64,000 nt of DNA, taken from Pseudomonas cichorii (GTDB lineage Bacteria > Pseudomonadota > Gammaproteobacteria > Pseudomonadales > Pseudomonadaceae). Shown piece after piece: positions 56,156-64,000 of this stretch (positions are counted from its first letter, which is position 1; every line of letters begins with the position of its first letter). The translations under genes were made by a program, and so were the position numbers. Under the pieces are notes generated by a model. It made no database searches and was not told where the DNA came from. It saw only the letters and a list, made by a program, of their open reading frames with translations. The DNA lies in the NCBI RefSeq assembly GCF_003700275.1, contig NZ_RBRE01000051.1, positions 52,548 through 116,547 of the forward strand, written 5' to 3'.

Positions 56156-56359
56156 GATTAACTCGTACGGATTAGTAGACGATGTGTGAAAAGACCATAA
56201 ATTCCTTTTTCTGTTCTGACCGCTCGTCACTTTACCGGTTTTTCTTTGCAGAAATTTTGCTGGCGCGGTGGGAATCGGCTACTCGGCAAAATGCAAAACT
56301 CAAGGCCGGGATCGATAGGGCATAATGTCCGACTCTTTTACTCTGCCACAGGATTTGTC

Positions 56360-56812
56360 ATGAGAGTCGCTATCATTTCCGGCTCGGTCTATGGATCGGC
56401 CGAAGAGGTTGCCCGTCATGCAGGCGCGATTCTGCGCAATGCGGGCCATGAACCCTTGTACAACTCGCGCATCACCCTCGCCGAGTTGCAGGCTTTCGAG
56501 CCTCAGGCCTTGCTGGCCGTGACCTCGACCACCGGCATGGGCGAGCTGCCCGACAATATCCTGCCTCTCTATTCCCAGCTTCGCGATACCCTGCCAGCCT
56601 TTCTGAGAGGTCTGCCCGCCGGTGTGATCGGTCTGGGCGATGCCAGCTATGGCGATACCTTCTGTGGCGGCGGCGAGCAACTGCGCGAACTGTTCGCCGA
56701 GCTGGGGGCGGTTGAAGTCCAGGAAATGCTGCGTCTGGATGCCAGCGAAAGCGTCACCCCGGAAAGCGATGCCGAGCCCTGGCTGGCAGAGTTCATCAAG
56801 CACCTGGGTTAA
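56360..56812 (+). CDS. Flavodoxin
   Basis: The 150-residue FMN protein starts MRVAIISGSVYGSAEEVARHAG with the phosphate-binding loop SGSVYGSAE. The isoalloxazine region shows TSTTGMGELPDN and GLGDASYGDTFCGGG. It is a low-potential electron carrier. Start 56360 is chosen because earlier in-frame ATGs, back to 56246, extend past the flavodoxin fold. P. aeruginosa PA3435 is a similar flavodoxin near folM. Confidence 0.93.
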   Translation: MRVAIISGSVYGSAEEVARHAGAILRNAGHEPLYNSRITLAELQAFEPQALLAVTSTTGMGELPDNILPLYSQLRDTLPAFLRGLPAGVIGLGDASYGDTFCGGGEQLRELFAELGAVEVQEMLRLDASESVTPESDAEPWLAEFIKHLG

Positions 56813-56916
56813 AAAAACGGGCACCGGAATGTTGTAAATGGAGGTTCCTGTGTCCTGTTGTTATGTAAGAGATAAGTCCTCAATAAGTAGGATAGGTATG
56901 GATTTTTCTCTGGCTA

Positions 56917-56943
56917 TCAAATGATCCACAGCGGCTCCGATAT
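56917..56943 (+). promoter_or_regulatory. Sigma-28 (FliA)-like promoter
   Basis: TCAA at 56917-56920 and TCCGATAT at 56936-56943 are separated by exactly 15 bases, close to the flagellar sigma consensus TCAA/TAAA-N15-GCCGATAA. The -10 ends 38 bases before the ATG at 56982. This is a reading by eye, not a scored match. Confidence 0.6.
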
Positions 56944-56981
56944 TCAAAAAGAACCTGATTTTTTGAACAAGGAGTCTCAAC

Positions 56982-57518
56982 ATGCCAAAGCCCATATGGG
57001 GTAACTTGCCCCAGCTTGTTATAAACGCACCCACTGCAAGAGCCGTTACCAGGAAACAGTCGCCGCAGATCAGCCAGATCCTGAATGAAGTCAGCGGCAC
57101 CAACCTGGGCGCTATCAGCATCGTGGCGCTGGAAAGGAACAAGATGAAGCCACTCTTCAAGGGCTTCAATCCCGAGCAGATTGCTCCCAAGGAACTGAGC
57201 AGAATCGGCTCGATGCTTTATCAGGGCGGTTATATCGACAATCACACCGTCGAACTCTTGAGCCGTACCGGAGCCGAGTTCGACAAGAAAGGTAAGGTTG
57301 TCGATGCGGACAAGGAAATAAATGCCCTGGAGTTTTTTGCCGAACGGATTTCCGAAATGAAGGACAAGGCATCGATAGGCGACCCGTACGCCAGGTTACT
57401 GTTGCCCGATTACGTCAAGGCCATCCATATCCTGCAGAATCTCCAGACCTTCGCCACAACCCCATCCAGTGTAGAAACGACAAAACTCAAGCGCGCCCCA
57501 TTGATAAAAAACCTGTAG
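56982..57518 (+). CDS. Unrecognised protein with sigma-28-like promoter
   Basis: The 178-residue protein starts MPKPIWGNLPQLVINAPTAR with GGAG seven bases upstream. No signal peptide or membrane segment. The N-terminus is followed by ISQILNEVSGTN (30-41), which matches the F/I-x-Q-V/I-L/F element of the proteins at 49195 and 49716. The rest is helical: FNPEQIAPKELSRIG, GYIDNHTVELLSRTG, ALEFFAERISEMKD. The alternating amphipathic pattern is like a rod or chaperone-type assembly protein. No family recognised. Confidence 0.7.
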   Translation: MPKPIWGNLPQLVINAPTARAVTRKQSPQISQILNEVSGTNLGAISIVALERNKMKPLFKGFNPEQIAPKELSRIGSMLYQGGYIDNHTVELLSRTGAEFDKKGKVVDADKEINALEFFAERISEMKDKASIGDPYARLLLPDYVKAIHILQNLQTFATTPSSVETTKLKRAPLIKNL

Positions 57519-57576
57519 AGCGCGAAATACGGCAGGGCTCCTTCCGGGTGACCTGGAGCCGATTGTTTGAGCAGTA

Positions 57577-58380
57577 TTAGTGCAAGGCGCGGTGAGGAGG
57601 CAACTGATTGAGCCTTTCCATCACTTTCAAGCGTTGCAGAGGGTCGGTGCTCAACAGCAGGGCGTGTTCCAGATCGAAGCGTTCGGCCTGCGGGCATTCC
57701 AGCGTCTGGTACAGGCCAGCGCGGGCCAGATGATCGTTGCTGGTCGCATGGCCCAGTTCGACGATCCGGTCGGCATCCTTGAGCGAGGCCATGAAGTCGT
57801 CATTGACCAGATGCAGATGGCGCAGATTGCGCGACATGCGCTGTAGCATGAGCAGAGGCGTGGCACGGGCCATGTGTTCGACGCGCAATTGCATGTCCGG
57901 TCCAAACTGGCGGATCAGCAATTCGCGGCAGTCCCTGGGATACAGCCGACGCCCACTGCAAGGGTCAAGCAGATGATCGGCGCCCGGTACCCGCAGCAGG
58001 AAATGCCCGGGGAAGTTCACGCCCTCCAGAGTAATGTCCAGGCGCCGGGCCAGTTCCATGGCGATCAGGGCCAGGCCCAGCGGCTGGCCCTGGCGACGTT
58101 GCACGATTCTGTGCAGCAACGCCGATTCCGGCTTGGCAGGGTTCCAGTCATCCTGCTGGAAGCCCAGGCTGTTGAGCTGGCGCAATAAAGGCTGGGCGAG
58201 TTCGGCGGCAGGCAATACCGGCAGCGCTGCATTGAGCTGACGCTGCAACTGATCGAGTTCTTCGCTTACAAGATGAGGCAGGAAACCGGGATCATGTTCA
58301 GCCGAAATCCATAGTGCGGCCTCGAACACCGAGGGTGGTGTGCGTTGCAGGCACGCCAGGCAATTTTGTCGTGGAGTCAT
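57577..58380 (-). CDS. SirB1-family (transglutaminase-like) protein
   Basis: The 267-residue protein starts MTPRQNCLACLQRTPPSVFEA. SirB1 markers are IVQRRQGQPLGLALIAMELARR, GVNFPGHFLLRV and LLDPCSGRRLYPRDC. Such proteins have a protease-inhibitor-like transglutaminase fold and a TPR-like tail. Function is unknown. It is convergent with the gene at 56982 and divergent from the amino-acid dehydrogenase. Confidence 0.85.
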   Translation of the reverse strand: MTPRQNCLACLQRTPPSVFEAALWISAEHDPGFLPHLVSEELDQLQRQLNAALPVLPAAELAQPLLRQLNSLGFQQDDWNPAKPESALLHRIVQRRQGQPLGLALIAMELARRLDITLEGVNFPGHFLLRVPGADHLLDPCSGRRLYPRDCRELLIRQFGPDMQLRVEHMARATPLLMLQRMSRNLRHLHLVNDDFMASLKDADRIVELGHATSNDHLARAGLYQTLECPQAERFDLEHALLLSTDPLQRLKVMERLNQLPPHRALH

Positions 58381-58545
58381 AGGCCACTCCGTGTGGGCTC
58401 GTTGGTTTAAACACTCACAACCACGATCCTTTTAGCCTTGCCGACAGCTTTCGTCCAGCGGCGTTTGCATATGCCTGAATGGTCGGCTGCTTTCTCGGGT
58501 AGCGCCTATACTCGCTTTATAAACAGAACCGGGGAGCACCATTAA

Positions 58546-59568
58546 ATGTTTGCTCTCATGCAACGGTCGCGTACCGAAGCCCTTCATCTGGTCTGCGATT
58601 CGCAAACAGGCCTCAAGGCCGTCATCGCCATTCACAACAGTCGCATGGGGCCGGCTCTGGGAGGGTGTCGCTACCTCACCTATCCAGATGAAGAGAGCGC
58701 CATCGAAGACGCTATCCAATTGGCCAGGAGCATGAGCTACAAGGCTGTGCTTGCCGGTCTGCCACTGGGCGGCGGGAAAGCGGTAATCATGCGCCCATCG
58801 CATCTTTACAGTCGTCCGGCAATCTTCGAGGCCTTTGGCCGTTTCATCGAAACCCTCGACGGGCGCTACATCACGGCGGTCGACAGCGGCACCAACAGCG
58901 AAGACATGGATTGCATTGCCATGCACACCCGCCATGTCACCAGCACCAGTGAAGCCGGGGATCCCTCACCTTATACCGCCATGGGCGTGTTCGCCGGAAT
59001 CCGTACTACCGCAATGGCGCGCCTGGGCAGCGATAACCTCGAAGGCCTGCGCGTCGCGATCCAGGGGCTCGGCCACGTGGGATATGCCCTGGCTGAGCGG
59101 CTGCATGCAGCAGGCGCCGACTTGCTGGTCAGCGATCTGGACAGCACCAGGGTACAACGGGCAATGGAACAGTTCGGCGCTCACCCGATTGCCTGCGAAG
59201 CCTTGATGAGCACACCTTGCGACATCCTGGCGCCCTGCGCGCTGGGCAATGCCCTGAATTGTCAGAGCGTGGCGCAACTGCGCTGCGCGGCAGTGGCCGG
59301 TGCCGCCAATAACCAGTTGAGCAGCCTGCAGGTCGCGGAACAACTGGAAGCTCGCGGCATTCTTTATGCGCCGGACTACGTCATCAATTCCGGTGGACTG
59401 ATTTATGTGGCCCTCAAACATCGAGGAGAAAATCAAAACGCTATTACCGAGCATCTTTTACGAATCGGGCTACGATTGACGGAGGTGTATGCCCATTCTC
59501 AGGCCGAAAAGCGCTCCCCCGCGTGTATCGCCGATGCGTTGGCAGAACGCCTGTTGAATGTCGAATGA
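58546..59568 (+). CDS. Leucine/valine dehydrogenase (Glu/Leu/Phe/Val dehydrogenase family)
   Basis: The 340-residue NAD-dependent enzyme oxidatively deaminates branched-chain amino acids to 2-keto acids. The glycine-rich substrate site reads SYKAVLAGLPLGGGKAVI with both Lys66 and Lys78. The Rossmann segment is IQGLGHVGYALAERL. It lies 94 bases before bkdA1, so its keto-acid products feed the BCKDH complex encoded next door. Confidence 0.92.
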   Translation: MFALMQRSRTEALHLVCDSQTGLKAVIAIHNSRMGPALGGCRYLTYPDEESAIEDAIQLARSMSYKAVLAGLPLGGGKAVIMRPSHLYSRPAIFEAFGRFIETLDGRYITAVDSGTNSEDMDCIAMHTRHVTSTSEAGDPSPYTAMGVFAGIRTTAMARLGSDNLEGLRVAIQGLGHVGYALAERLHAAGADLLVSDLDSTRVQRAMEQFGAHPIACEALMSTPCDILAPCALGNALNCQSVAQLRCAAVAGAANNQLSSLQVAEQLEARGILYAPDYVINSGGLIYVALKHRGENQNAITEHLLRIGLRLTEVYAHSQAEKRSPACIADALAERLLNVE

Positions 59569-59662
59569 TGGCCCACCATCCCGGAGCCGTTCGACCTGAT
59601 CTTCGCAGCCAAAAGCCGCGAATCATGATCACCACGCATACCCCGCGTGACTGGAGTAGCGA

Positions 59663-60760
59663 ATGTCCAATAAGATCAAGCTTGCATACACCCGTTATCT
59701 GGCTCCCGACGGTCGCTTGACCGACGAACTTCCCCCTTGGGCCGATGATTTCAACCTGCTGACCCGCCTTTACCGGCAAATGGTCCTGACCCGACTTTTC
59801 GACCTCAAAGCCGTCGCCCTGCAACGTACCGGCCGGATCGGCACCTATGCGCCGACCCTTGGCCAGGAAGCCATCGGCGTTGCGATTGGCAGCCTGATGC
59901 AGCCCGAAGACGTACTGGTTCCTTATTACCGCGACACCGCCGTGCAACTGATGCGTGGCGTACGCATGGAAGAAATCCTTCTTTACTGGGGCGGCGATGA
60001 GCGTGGCAGTGCCTATGCCGAGCCCGCCGTGGCCCAGGACTTCCCGCTGTGCGTGCCGATTGCGACCCAGGCCCTGCATGCCTGCGGCGTGGCCAGTGCG
60101 TTCAAGATCCGTGGCGAGCATCGGGTGGCGGTCACCACCTGCGGTGACGGCGCGACCAGCAAGGGCGACTTTCTTGAAGCCCTCAACGTTGCCGGCGCCT
60201 GGCAACTGCCGGTGGTGTTTGTCGTCAACAACAACCAGTGGGCGATTTCCGTGCCCCGCCGGATTCAGTGCGGTGCACCGACCCTGGCGCAGAAAGCCAT
60301 CGGCGCCGGGTTCCACGGTGAACAGGTCGATGGCAACGACATGCTCGCGGTCTACGATCGCATGCAGATCGCCCTCGAACGGGCGCGCAAGGGCAAAGGC
60401 CCGGTGTTGCTCGAGTGCCTGAGCTACCGGCTCGGCGACCATACCACCGCCGACGATGCGACCCGCTACCGTCCTGCGGAAGAGGTCAAGCAAGCCTGGC
60501 TGGAAGAACCGGTCAAACGCCTGCAATCGTTCATGGTCAGCCAGGGCGTGTGGGACGAAGGGCGTGAGCAGGCGCTGATCAGCGAGTGCCAGCGACTGGT
60601 GCAAAGTGCGGTGGAAGTGTTTGAAAACACCGGCACCCAATCCCCCGAATCGGTCATGCAACACGTCTACGCCAAATGGCCCGCCGCGCTGGCGGAACAG
60701 CATGAGTGGTTCATGGAACGTGCCGCCCGCCGTACCGGAGGTGAACATCATGGCCAATGA
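59663..60760 (+). CDS. bkdA1: Branched-chain 2-oxoacid dehydrogenase E1 alpha subunit
   Basis: BkdA1 and BkdA2 form E1 of the complex that decarboxylates branched-chain 2-keto acids with thiamine diphosphate. The 365-residue alpha subunit starts MSNKIKLAYTRYLAPDG and has the ThDP motif GDGATSKGDFLEALNVAG followed by NNNQWAISVP. The phosphorylation-loop region YRLGDHTTADDATRYR is present. The stop overlaps the bkdA2 start by 11 bases. Confidence 0.95.
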   Translation: MSNKIKLAYTRYLAPDGRLTDELPPWADDFNLLTRLYRQMVLTRLFDLKAVALQRTGRIGTYAPTLGQEAIGVAIGSLMQPEDVLVPYYRDTAVQLMRGVRMEEILLYWGGDERGSAYAEPAVAQDFPLCVPIATQALHACGVASAFKIRGEHRVAVTTCGDGATSKGDFLEALNVAGAWQLPVVFVVNNNQWAISVPRRIQCGAPTLAQKAIGAGFHGEQVDGNDMLAVYDRMQIALERARKGKGPVLLECLSYRLGDHTTADDATRYRPAEEVKQAWLEEPVKRLQSFMVSQGVWDEGREQALISECQRLVQSAVEVFENTGTQSPESVMQHVYAKWPAALAEQHEWFMERAARRTGGEHHGQ

Positions 60761-61736
60761 AAAAGTCAGTCTGCTGGAGGCTGTGAACCTGGCGATGCAC
60801 CGGGCCATGGCCGAAGATGAAAACGTCGTGGTGCTCGGCGAAGACGTCGGCGTCAATGGCGGCGTATTCCGCGCCACTCAAGGCCTGCGTGACAGCTTCG
60901 GCTTCAAGCGCGTGATCGACTCGCCGCTGGCGGAAACCATGCTCGGTGGCCTGGTGGTCGGCATGGCCGCGCAGGGCCTGAAACCGGTGGTGGAAATCCA
61001 GTTCATGGGCTTTATCTATGCCGCCATGGAACACCTGGTTTCCCACGCCAGCCGCATCCGCAATCGCACCCGTGGACGCCTGACCTGCCCGATGGTGCTG
61101 CGCACGCCCATGGGTGCCGGGATTCGGGCTCCCGAGCATCACAGCGAAAGCACCGAGGCCATGTTCGCCCACGTCCCTGGCCTGCGCGTGGTGATTCCTT
61201 CTTCTCCCGCCCGCGCTTATGGATTGTTGCTGGCGGCCATCGACGATCCGGACCCGGTGATCTTTCTGGAGCCGACCCGGCTTTATCGCATGAACCCGCA
61301 AGCCCTGGTCGATGACGGCAAGCGCCTGCCGCTGGACAGCTGTTTTACCCTGCGTGAAGGCAGCGACATTACCCTGATCAGTTGGGGCGCCAGCGTGTAT
61401 GAAACCCTGCAGGCCGCCAGTGCGCTGGGCGAGCGGGGCGTTTCCGCAGAAGTCATCGATGTCGCCTGTGTCAAACCCCTGGACCTCGACACCCTCGAAG
61501 CCTCGGTGCGCAAGACCGGACGTTGCGTCATCGTCCACGAAGCGCCGCGCTCCTGTGCCGTCGGTTCGGAAATCGCCGCCAGCTTGTATGAGCGGGCGTT
61601 CATGGATCTGCAGGCACCAATCCAGCGTGTCACCGCCCCGGATATTCCACCGCCGTTATACCGGCTGGAACAGCTCTATATCCCGGCCGTGGAAGACATT
61701 CTGCATGCCTGCGACACCGTGCTCGATTTCGCCTGA
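60750..61736 (+). CDS. bkdA2: Branched-chain 2-oxoacid dehydrogenase E1 beta subunit
   Basis: The 328-residue beta subunit starts MANEKVSLLEAVNLAMHRAM after GGAGG. It has EDVGVNGGVFRATQGL, the EIQFMGFIYAAMEHLVSHASR stretch (split) and EAPRSCAVGSEIAAS near the C-terminus. ATG 60750 is chosen over in-frame codons back to 60606, which lie in bkdA1. It is followed by bkdB after 18 bases. Confidence 0.95.
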   Translation: MANEKVSLLEAVNLAMHRAMAEDENVVVLGEDVGVNGGVFRATQGLRDSFGFKRVIDSPLAETMLGGLVVGMAAQGLKPVVEIQFMGFIYAAMEHLVSHASRIRNRTRGRLTCPMVLRTPMGAGIRAPEHHSESTEAMFAHVPGLRVVIPSSPARAYGLLLAAIDDPDPVIFLEPTRLYRMNPQALVDDGKRLPLDSCFTLREGSDITLISWGASVYETLQAASALGERGVSAEVIDVACVKPLDLDTLEASVRKTGRCVIVHEAPRSCAVGSEIAASLYERAFMDLQAPIQRVTAPDIPPPLYRLEQLYIPAVEDILHACDTVLDFA

Positions 61737-61754
61737 CGCCCAAGGAGGCTTGCG

Positions 61755-62858
61755 ATGAAATATTTCAAACTGCCCGATCTGGGCGAAGGTCTGCAAGAAG
61801 CGGAAGTGGTGCAGTGGCACGTCAAGGCCGGTGACACCGTTCACGCCGATCAACTGGTCGTCTCGGTCGAAACCGCCAAGGCCATCGTCGATATTCCTGC
61901 GCCCTATGACGGCGTGGTCGCCAAGCTGTTTGGCGGCGATGGCGATGTCCTGCACGTGGGTGAACCGTTGATGGCCTTTGAAGGCGAGGGCGATGCGGGC
62001 ACCGTGGTCGGACGCCTTGAAGGCGGCGGTAGCCAGGACGATCAGTTCTGTGTGGGCGCCGCTCCTTCGACCCGTGAACATCTGGCCGTGCAGGCCACGC
62101 CCGCCGTGCGCCAACTGGCCCGGCAACTGGGCGTGGAACTCAATGGCCTGACCGGCTCAGGCAATAACGGCATGATCACCCGCGCCGATGTCGAGCGAGC
62201 GGCCCAGGTCGAACGCGACCGCTTTGGTGGGCAACGCTTGCGCGGTGTACGGCGCAGCATGGCGCTGAACATGGCCAAGTCGCACGCCGAAGTAGTGCCG
62301 GTCACGATCTTTGGTGATGCCGACCTGCACCGCTGGGCGCAGGCCCGCGACCCGCTGATTCGTCTGGGCAAGGCCATGGCCGAAGCCTGCAAGGTGGAAC
62401 CGGTGCTCAATAGCTGGTTCGACGGCAAATTGCTGTCGATCAAACAGCATGAAACCCTCGACCTGGGCATCGCCGTGGACACGCCCGACGGTCTGTTCGT
62501 GCCGGTGCTGCGCGATGTCGGCAACCGCACCGCAGCGGATCTCAAGGAAGGCATGAGCCGCTTGCGCGCCGACGTCAAGGCCCGCTCCATCCCGCCACAG
62601 GAAATGATGGGCGCAACCATCACCCTGTCCAACTTCGGCACCTTGTTTGGCCGTTACGCCAGCCCCATTGTCGTACCGCCACAAGTGGCGATCATCGGCG
62701 CGGGAGGCATTCGTGAAGAGCCGGTGGCCATGAACGGAGAAGTGGTTATCCACCCGATCCTGCCGTTGTCACTCACCTTCGATCACCGGGCGGTTACCGG
62801 AGGCGAAGCAGCGCGGTTCTTCAAGGCGCTGGTGGATGAACTGGAGAAGCCGGAATGA
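61755..62858 (+). CDS. bkdB: Branched-chain 2-oxoacid dehydrogenase E2 (lipoamide acyltransferase)
   Basis: The 367-residue E2 core subunit has one lipoyl domain (1-78) with lipoyl Lys42 in VETAKAIVDI. A peripheral-subunit-binding domain lies near 110-145 (ATPAVRQLARQLGVELNGLTGSG, split) and the catalytic domain after about 160. The C-terminal His motif reads DHRAVTGGEAA, with Thr-Gly in place of the more common Asp-Gly. It is short for a Bkd E2, mainly through short linkers. No lpdV follows; a REP and yebG do. Confidence 0.92.
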   Translation: MKYFKLPDLGEGLQEAEVVQWHVKAGDTVHADQLVVSVETAKAIVDIPAPYDGVVAKLFGGDGDVLHVGEPLMAFEGEGDAGTVVGRLEGGGSQDDQFCVGAAPSTREHLAVQATPAVRQLARQLGVELNGLTGSGNNGMITRADVERAAQVERDRFGGQRLRGVRRSMALNMAKSHAEVVPVTIFGDADLHRWAQARDPLIRLGKAMAEACKVEPVLNSWFDGKLLSIKQHETLDLGIAVDTPDGLFVPVLRDVGNRTAADLKEGMSRLRADVKARSIPPQEMMGATITLSNFGTLFGRYASPIVVPPQVAIIGAGGIREEPVAMNGEVVIHPILPLSLTFDHRAVTGGEAARFFKALVDELEKPE

Positions 62859-62873
62859 TGGAGGTGTAGCTTT

Positions 62874-62927
62874 TTCGCGAATGAATTCGCTCCTACCGGA
62901 CCGTGTAGGAGCGAATTCATTCGCGAA
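62874..62927. repeat. Perfect 23-base REP palindrome between bkdB and yebG
   Basis: Arms at 62874-62896 and 62905-62927 are exact reverse complements (23 bases each) around an 8-base loop. It is the best-preserved REP pair in the window and lies between convergent genes, so it could limit read-through both ways. Confidence 0.9.
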
Positions 62928-62935
62928 CCCCCGAT

Positions 62936-63205
62936 TCACTCGGCCTCGTCCGCAGTTTCACTCAACAACTCATTCAACGCATCCGGCTGGCTCTTGAAGG
63001 CGCGGGCGAAGATGTCGCGGTTTTTCGCCATGTAGATCCCGGCTTCTTCAACCTGGGCTTCCGTCAGCGACGGCACGGCTTTATTCAGAACTGTTGCCAG
63101 CAACTCAGCGAGTTCAAGCATTTTGTCATGACGATCAGCTTCGGCTTTATCCATGAACAAACGCTCCAGATCTCGGCTGCTGCGGTATACCACTTCGACG
63201 GCCAT
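62936..63205 (-). CDS. yebG: YebG-family SOS protein
   Basis: The 89-residue protein starts MAVEVVYRSSRDLERLFMDKAEADRHDKML (split) and continues with AELLATVL and GIYMAKNRDIFARAF, the YebG family pattern. YebG is induced by DNA damage and its molecular role is unclear. A LexA box lies 40 bases upstream. It is convergent with bkdB. Confidence 0.92.
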   Translation of the reverse strand: MAVEVVYRSSRDLERLFMDKAEADRHDKMLELAELLATVLNKAVPSLTEAQVEEAGIYMAKNRDIFARAFKSQPDALNELLSETADEAE

Positions 63206-63244
63206 TCACCACCTCACATGCCTTTACGATAAATTTAGCGAATA

Positions 63245-63260
63245 CTGTATTTTTGTACAG
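63245..63260 (-). promoter_or_regulatory. LexA (SOS) box
   Basis: CTGTATTTTTGTACAG fits the LexA consensus CTGT-N8-ACAG with only small deviations in the AT-rich centre. It lies 40-55 bases upstream of the yebG start, within the expected promoter. Confidence 0.92.
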
Positions 63261-63463
63261 TGTTTAGCATAAGCCAATCCGCTTCCCTTGGATAGTGGCC
63301 GCAAACCATCTTTTTTGCCTCAAGGTGTGCCTTGCGACAACCCGCCGCGCTCTCAACCATAGCCTATGGCCCTGTTCCTGCTTTAATAACGCAGCGATGC
63401 AGAGTGTCATGTGCATGCAGCATCATCCGCTTGGCAAAAATTCAGGTTCAGAGGTAAAGCGTC

Positions 63464-63952
63464 ATGGGAAACAAATGGGCAGAAAAGATGCGGAACAAAG
63501 TGCATTCGCAGGCCGAATCGCTGGGCAACCTGTGTGTGGAGAGCTTCCACTTCCTGGCACTGTTCGCCATCGGCGCCATCACTGCCTGGGCCTCGGTTGT
63601 CGCCTTCCTGGGCATGCTCGAAAAAGGCAACATCACGATTGATGACATCCTGCTGTTGTTCATCTACCTCGAACTGGGCGCGATGACCGGGATTTACTTC
63701 AAGACCAACCACATGCCCGTGCGCTTCCTGATCTACGTCGCCATCACGGCGCTGACCCGGTTGCTCATCTCCGACGTCTCACACCACAACCCACCGGACA
63801 TGGGCATCATCTACCTGTGCGGCGGCATTCTGTTACTGGCGATTTCGATTCTGGTGGTGCGCTATGCGTCGTATAAGTACCCGTCGGAAAAGATTCCGGA
63901 TATTTACAGCAATGTGAAAGGAGCGGTGACGCAGGAGAAGGGGGAGGTTTGA
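63464..63952 (+). CDS. psiE: PsiE-like phosphate-starvation-inducible membrane protein
   Basis: The 162-residue protein starts MGNKWAEKMRNKVHSQAES and has four membrane segments. FIYLELGAMTGIYFKTNHMPVRFLIYVAITALTRLLI (split) is the PsiE signature. Function is unknown; E. coli psiE responds to phosphate starvation and cAMP-CRP. I see no clear Pho box upstream. After its stop the last 48 bases of the window hold no feature. Confidence 0.9.
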   Translation: MGNKWAEKMRNKVHSQAESLGNLCVESFHFLALFAIGAITAWASVVAFLGMLEKGNITIDDILLLFIYLELGAMTGIYFKTNHMPVRFLIYVAITALTRLLISDVSHHNPPDMGIIYLCGGILLLAISILVVRYASYKYPSEKIPDIYSNVKGAVTQEKGEV

Positions 63953-64000
63953 ATTGTTTTGGGCCGGAGCGGGGGGGCGCTCTGAGCTGGTCTAATGACC

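Noticed and set aside
59444..60877. A 477-residue open frame on the minus strand over bkdA1
   Set aside because: It is the reverse-strand shadow of a GC-rich gene; bkdA1 has clear ThDP motifs on the plus strand.
63405..63463. Possible Pho box upstream of psiE
   Set aside because: GTGTCATGTGCATGC resembles one CTGTCAT repeat, but a second copy at the right spacing is missing.

Overview
The window is chromosomal DNA of a fluorescent Pseudomonas, most likely from the P. syringae or P. fluorescens side of the genus. The evidence is the gene order prmC-moeB-murI-pagL ... phrB ... hemH ... uraA-upp-hpt ... mqo, which resembles the corresponding P. aeruginosa stretch; the pta-slyD-gpx and bkd blocks; the codon use; and many copies of a Pseudomonas-type REP palindrome (core GTAGGAGCGGATTCATCCGCGA) between genes. 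I see no tRNA or rRNA gene, IS element, prophage or CRISPR array. Species assignment is inference.

Layout. 1-2.3 kb: end of prmC, moeB, murI, pagL. 2.3-12.3 kb: a dense leftward cluster (YkgJ-like, DUF2878, a Cfa-like methyltransferase, DUF1365, FAD oxidoreductase, SDR, SnoaL-like, photolyase, a MerR/LitR-type regulator, YbgA, a Trp-rich small protein, a renalase-like oxidoreductase). Two TGTACA-N12-TGTACA boxes flank a promoter ahead of ybgA and a degenerate third lies ahead of the renalase-like gene. This fits the light-responsive class II LitR regulon known in pseudomonads. 12.6-24.4 kb: a YfcH-like epimerase, hemH, uraA-upp, hpt, an amino-acid ABC transporter without an ATPase, a homocysteine methyltransferase, mqo and a YajG-like lipoprotein. 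24.4-33.5 kb: acyltransferase, small zinc-type proteins, an SRAP protein with altered active-site residues, an M48 lipoprotein protease, a Gdt1-type Mn exporter behind a yybP-ykoY riboswitch, rsmC, a 2-hydroxyacid dehydrogenase, a LysE exporter and an acyl-CoA ligase. 33.8-40.2 kb: DUF1302 and DUF1329 envelope proteins and a 907-residue MalT-type regulator.

40-48.4 kb: HD-GYP phosphodiesterase, OmpA-like lipoprotein, acyltransferase, pta (without an adjacent ackA), DUF3565, slyD, glutathione peroxidase and a GT4 glycosyltransferase. 48.5-50.35 kb is an AT-richer accessory patch with an orphan FlhE-like exported protein facing a two-gene operon of unrecognised small proteins. A third unrecognised protein at 57.0 kb shares a short N-terminal motif at the same residue position and has a sigma-28-like promoter. 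50.4-58.4 kb: CysZ-like protein, peroxiredoxin, trxB, HopJ/DUF1244/folM, a monooxygenase-like membrane protein, a PilZ/YcgR-like protein, flavodoxin and a SirB1-like protein. 58.5-62.9 kb: branched-chain amino-acid catabolism (leucine/valine dehydrogenase and bkdA1-bkdA2-bkdB) without lpdV. The window ends with LexA-controlled yebG and psiE.

The most interesting threads are the light-regulon architecture and the possible flagellum-linked set made of the FlhE-like protein and three small proteins of unknown function.
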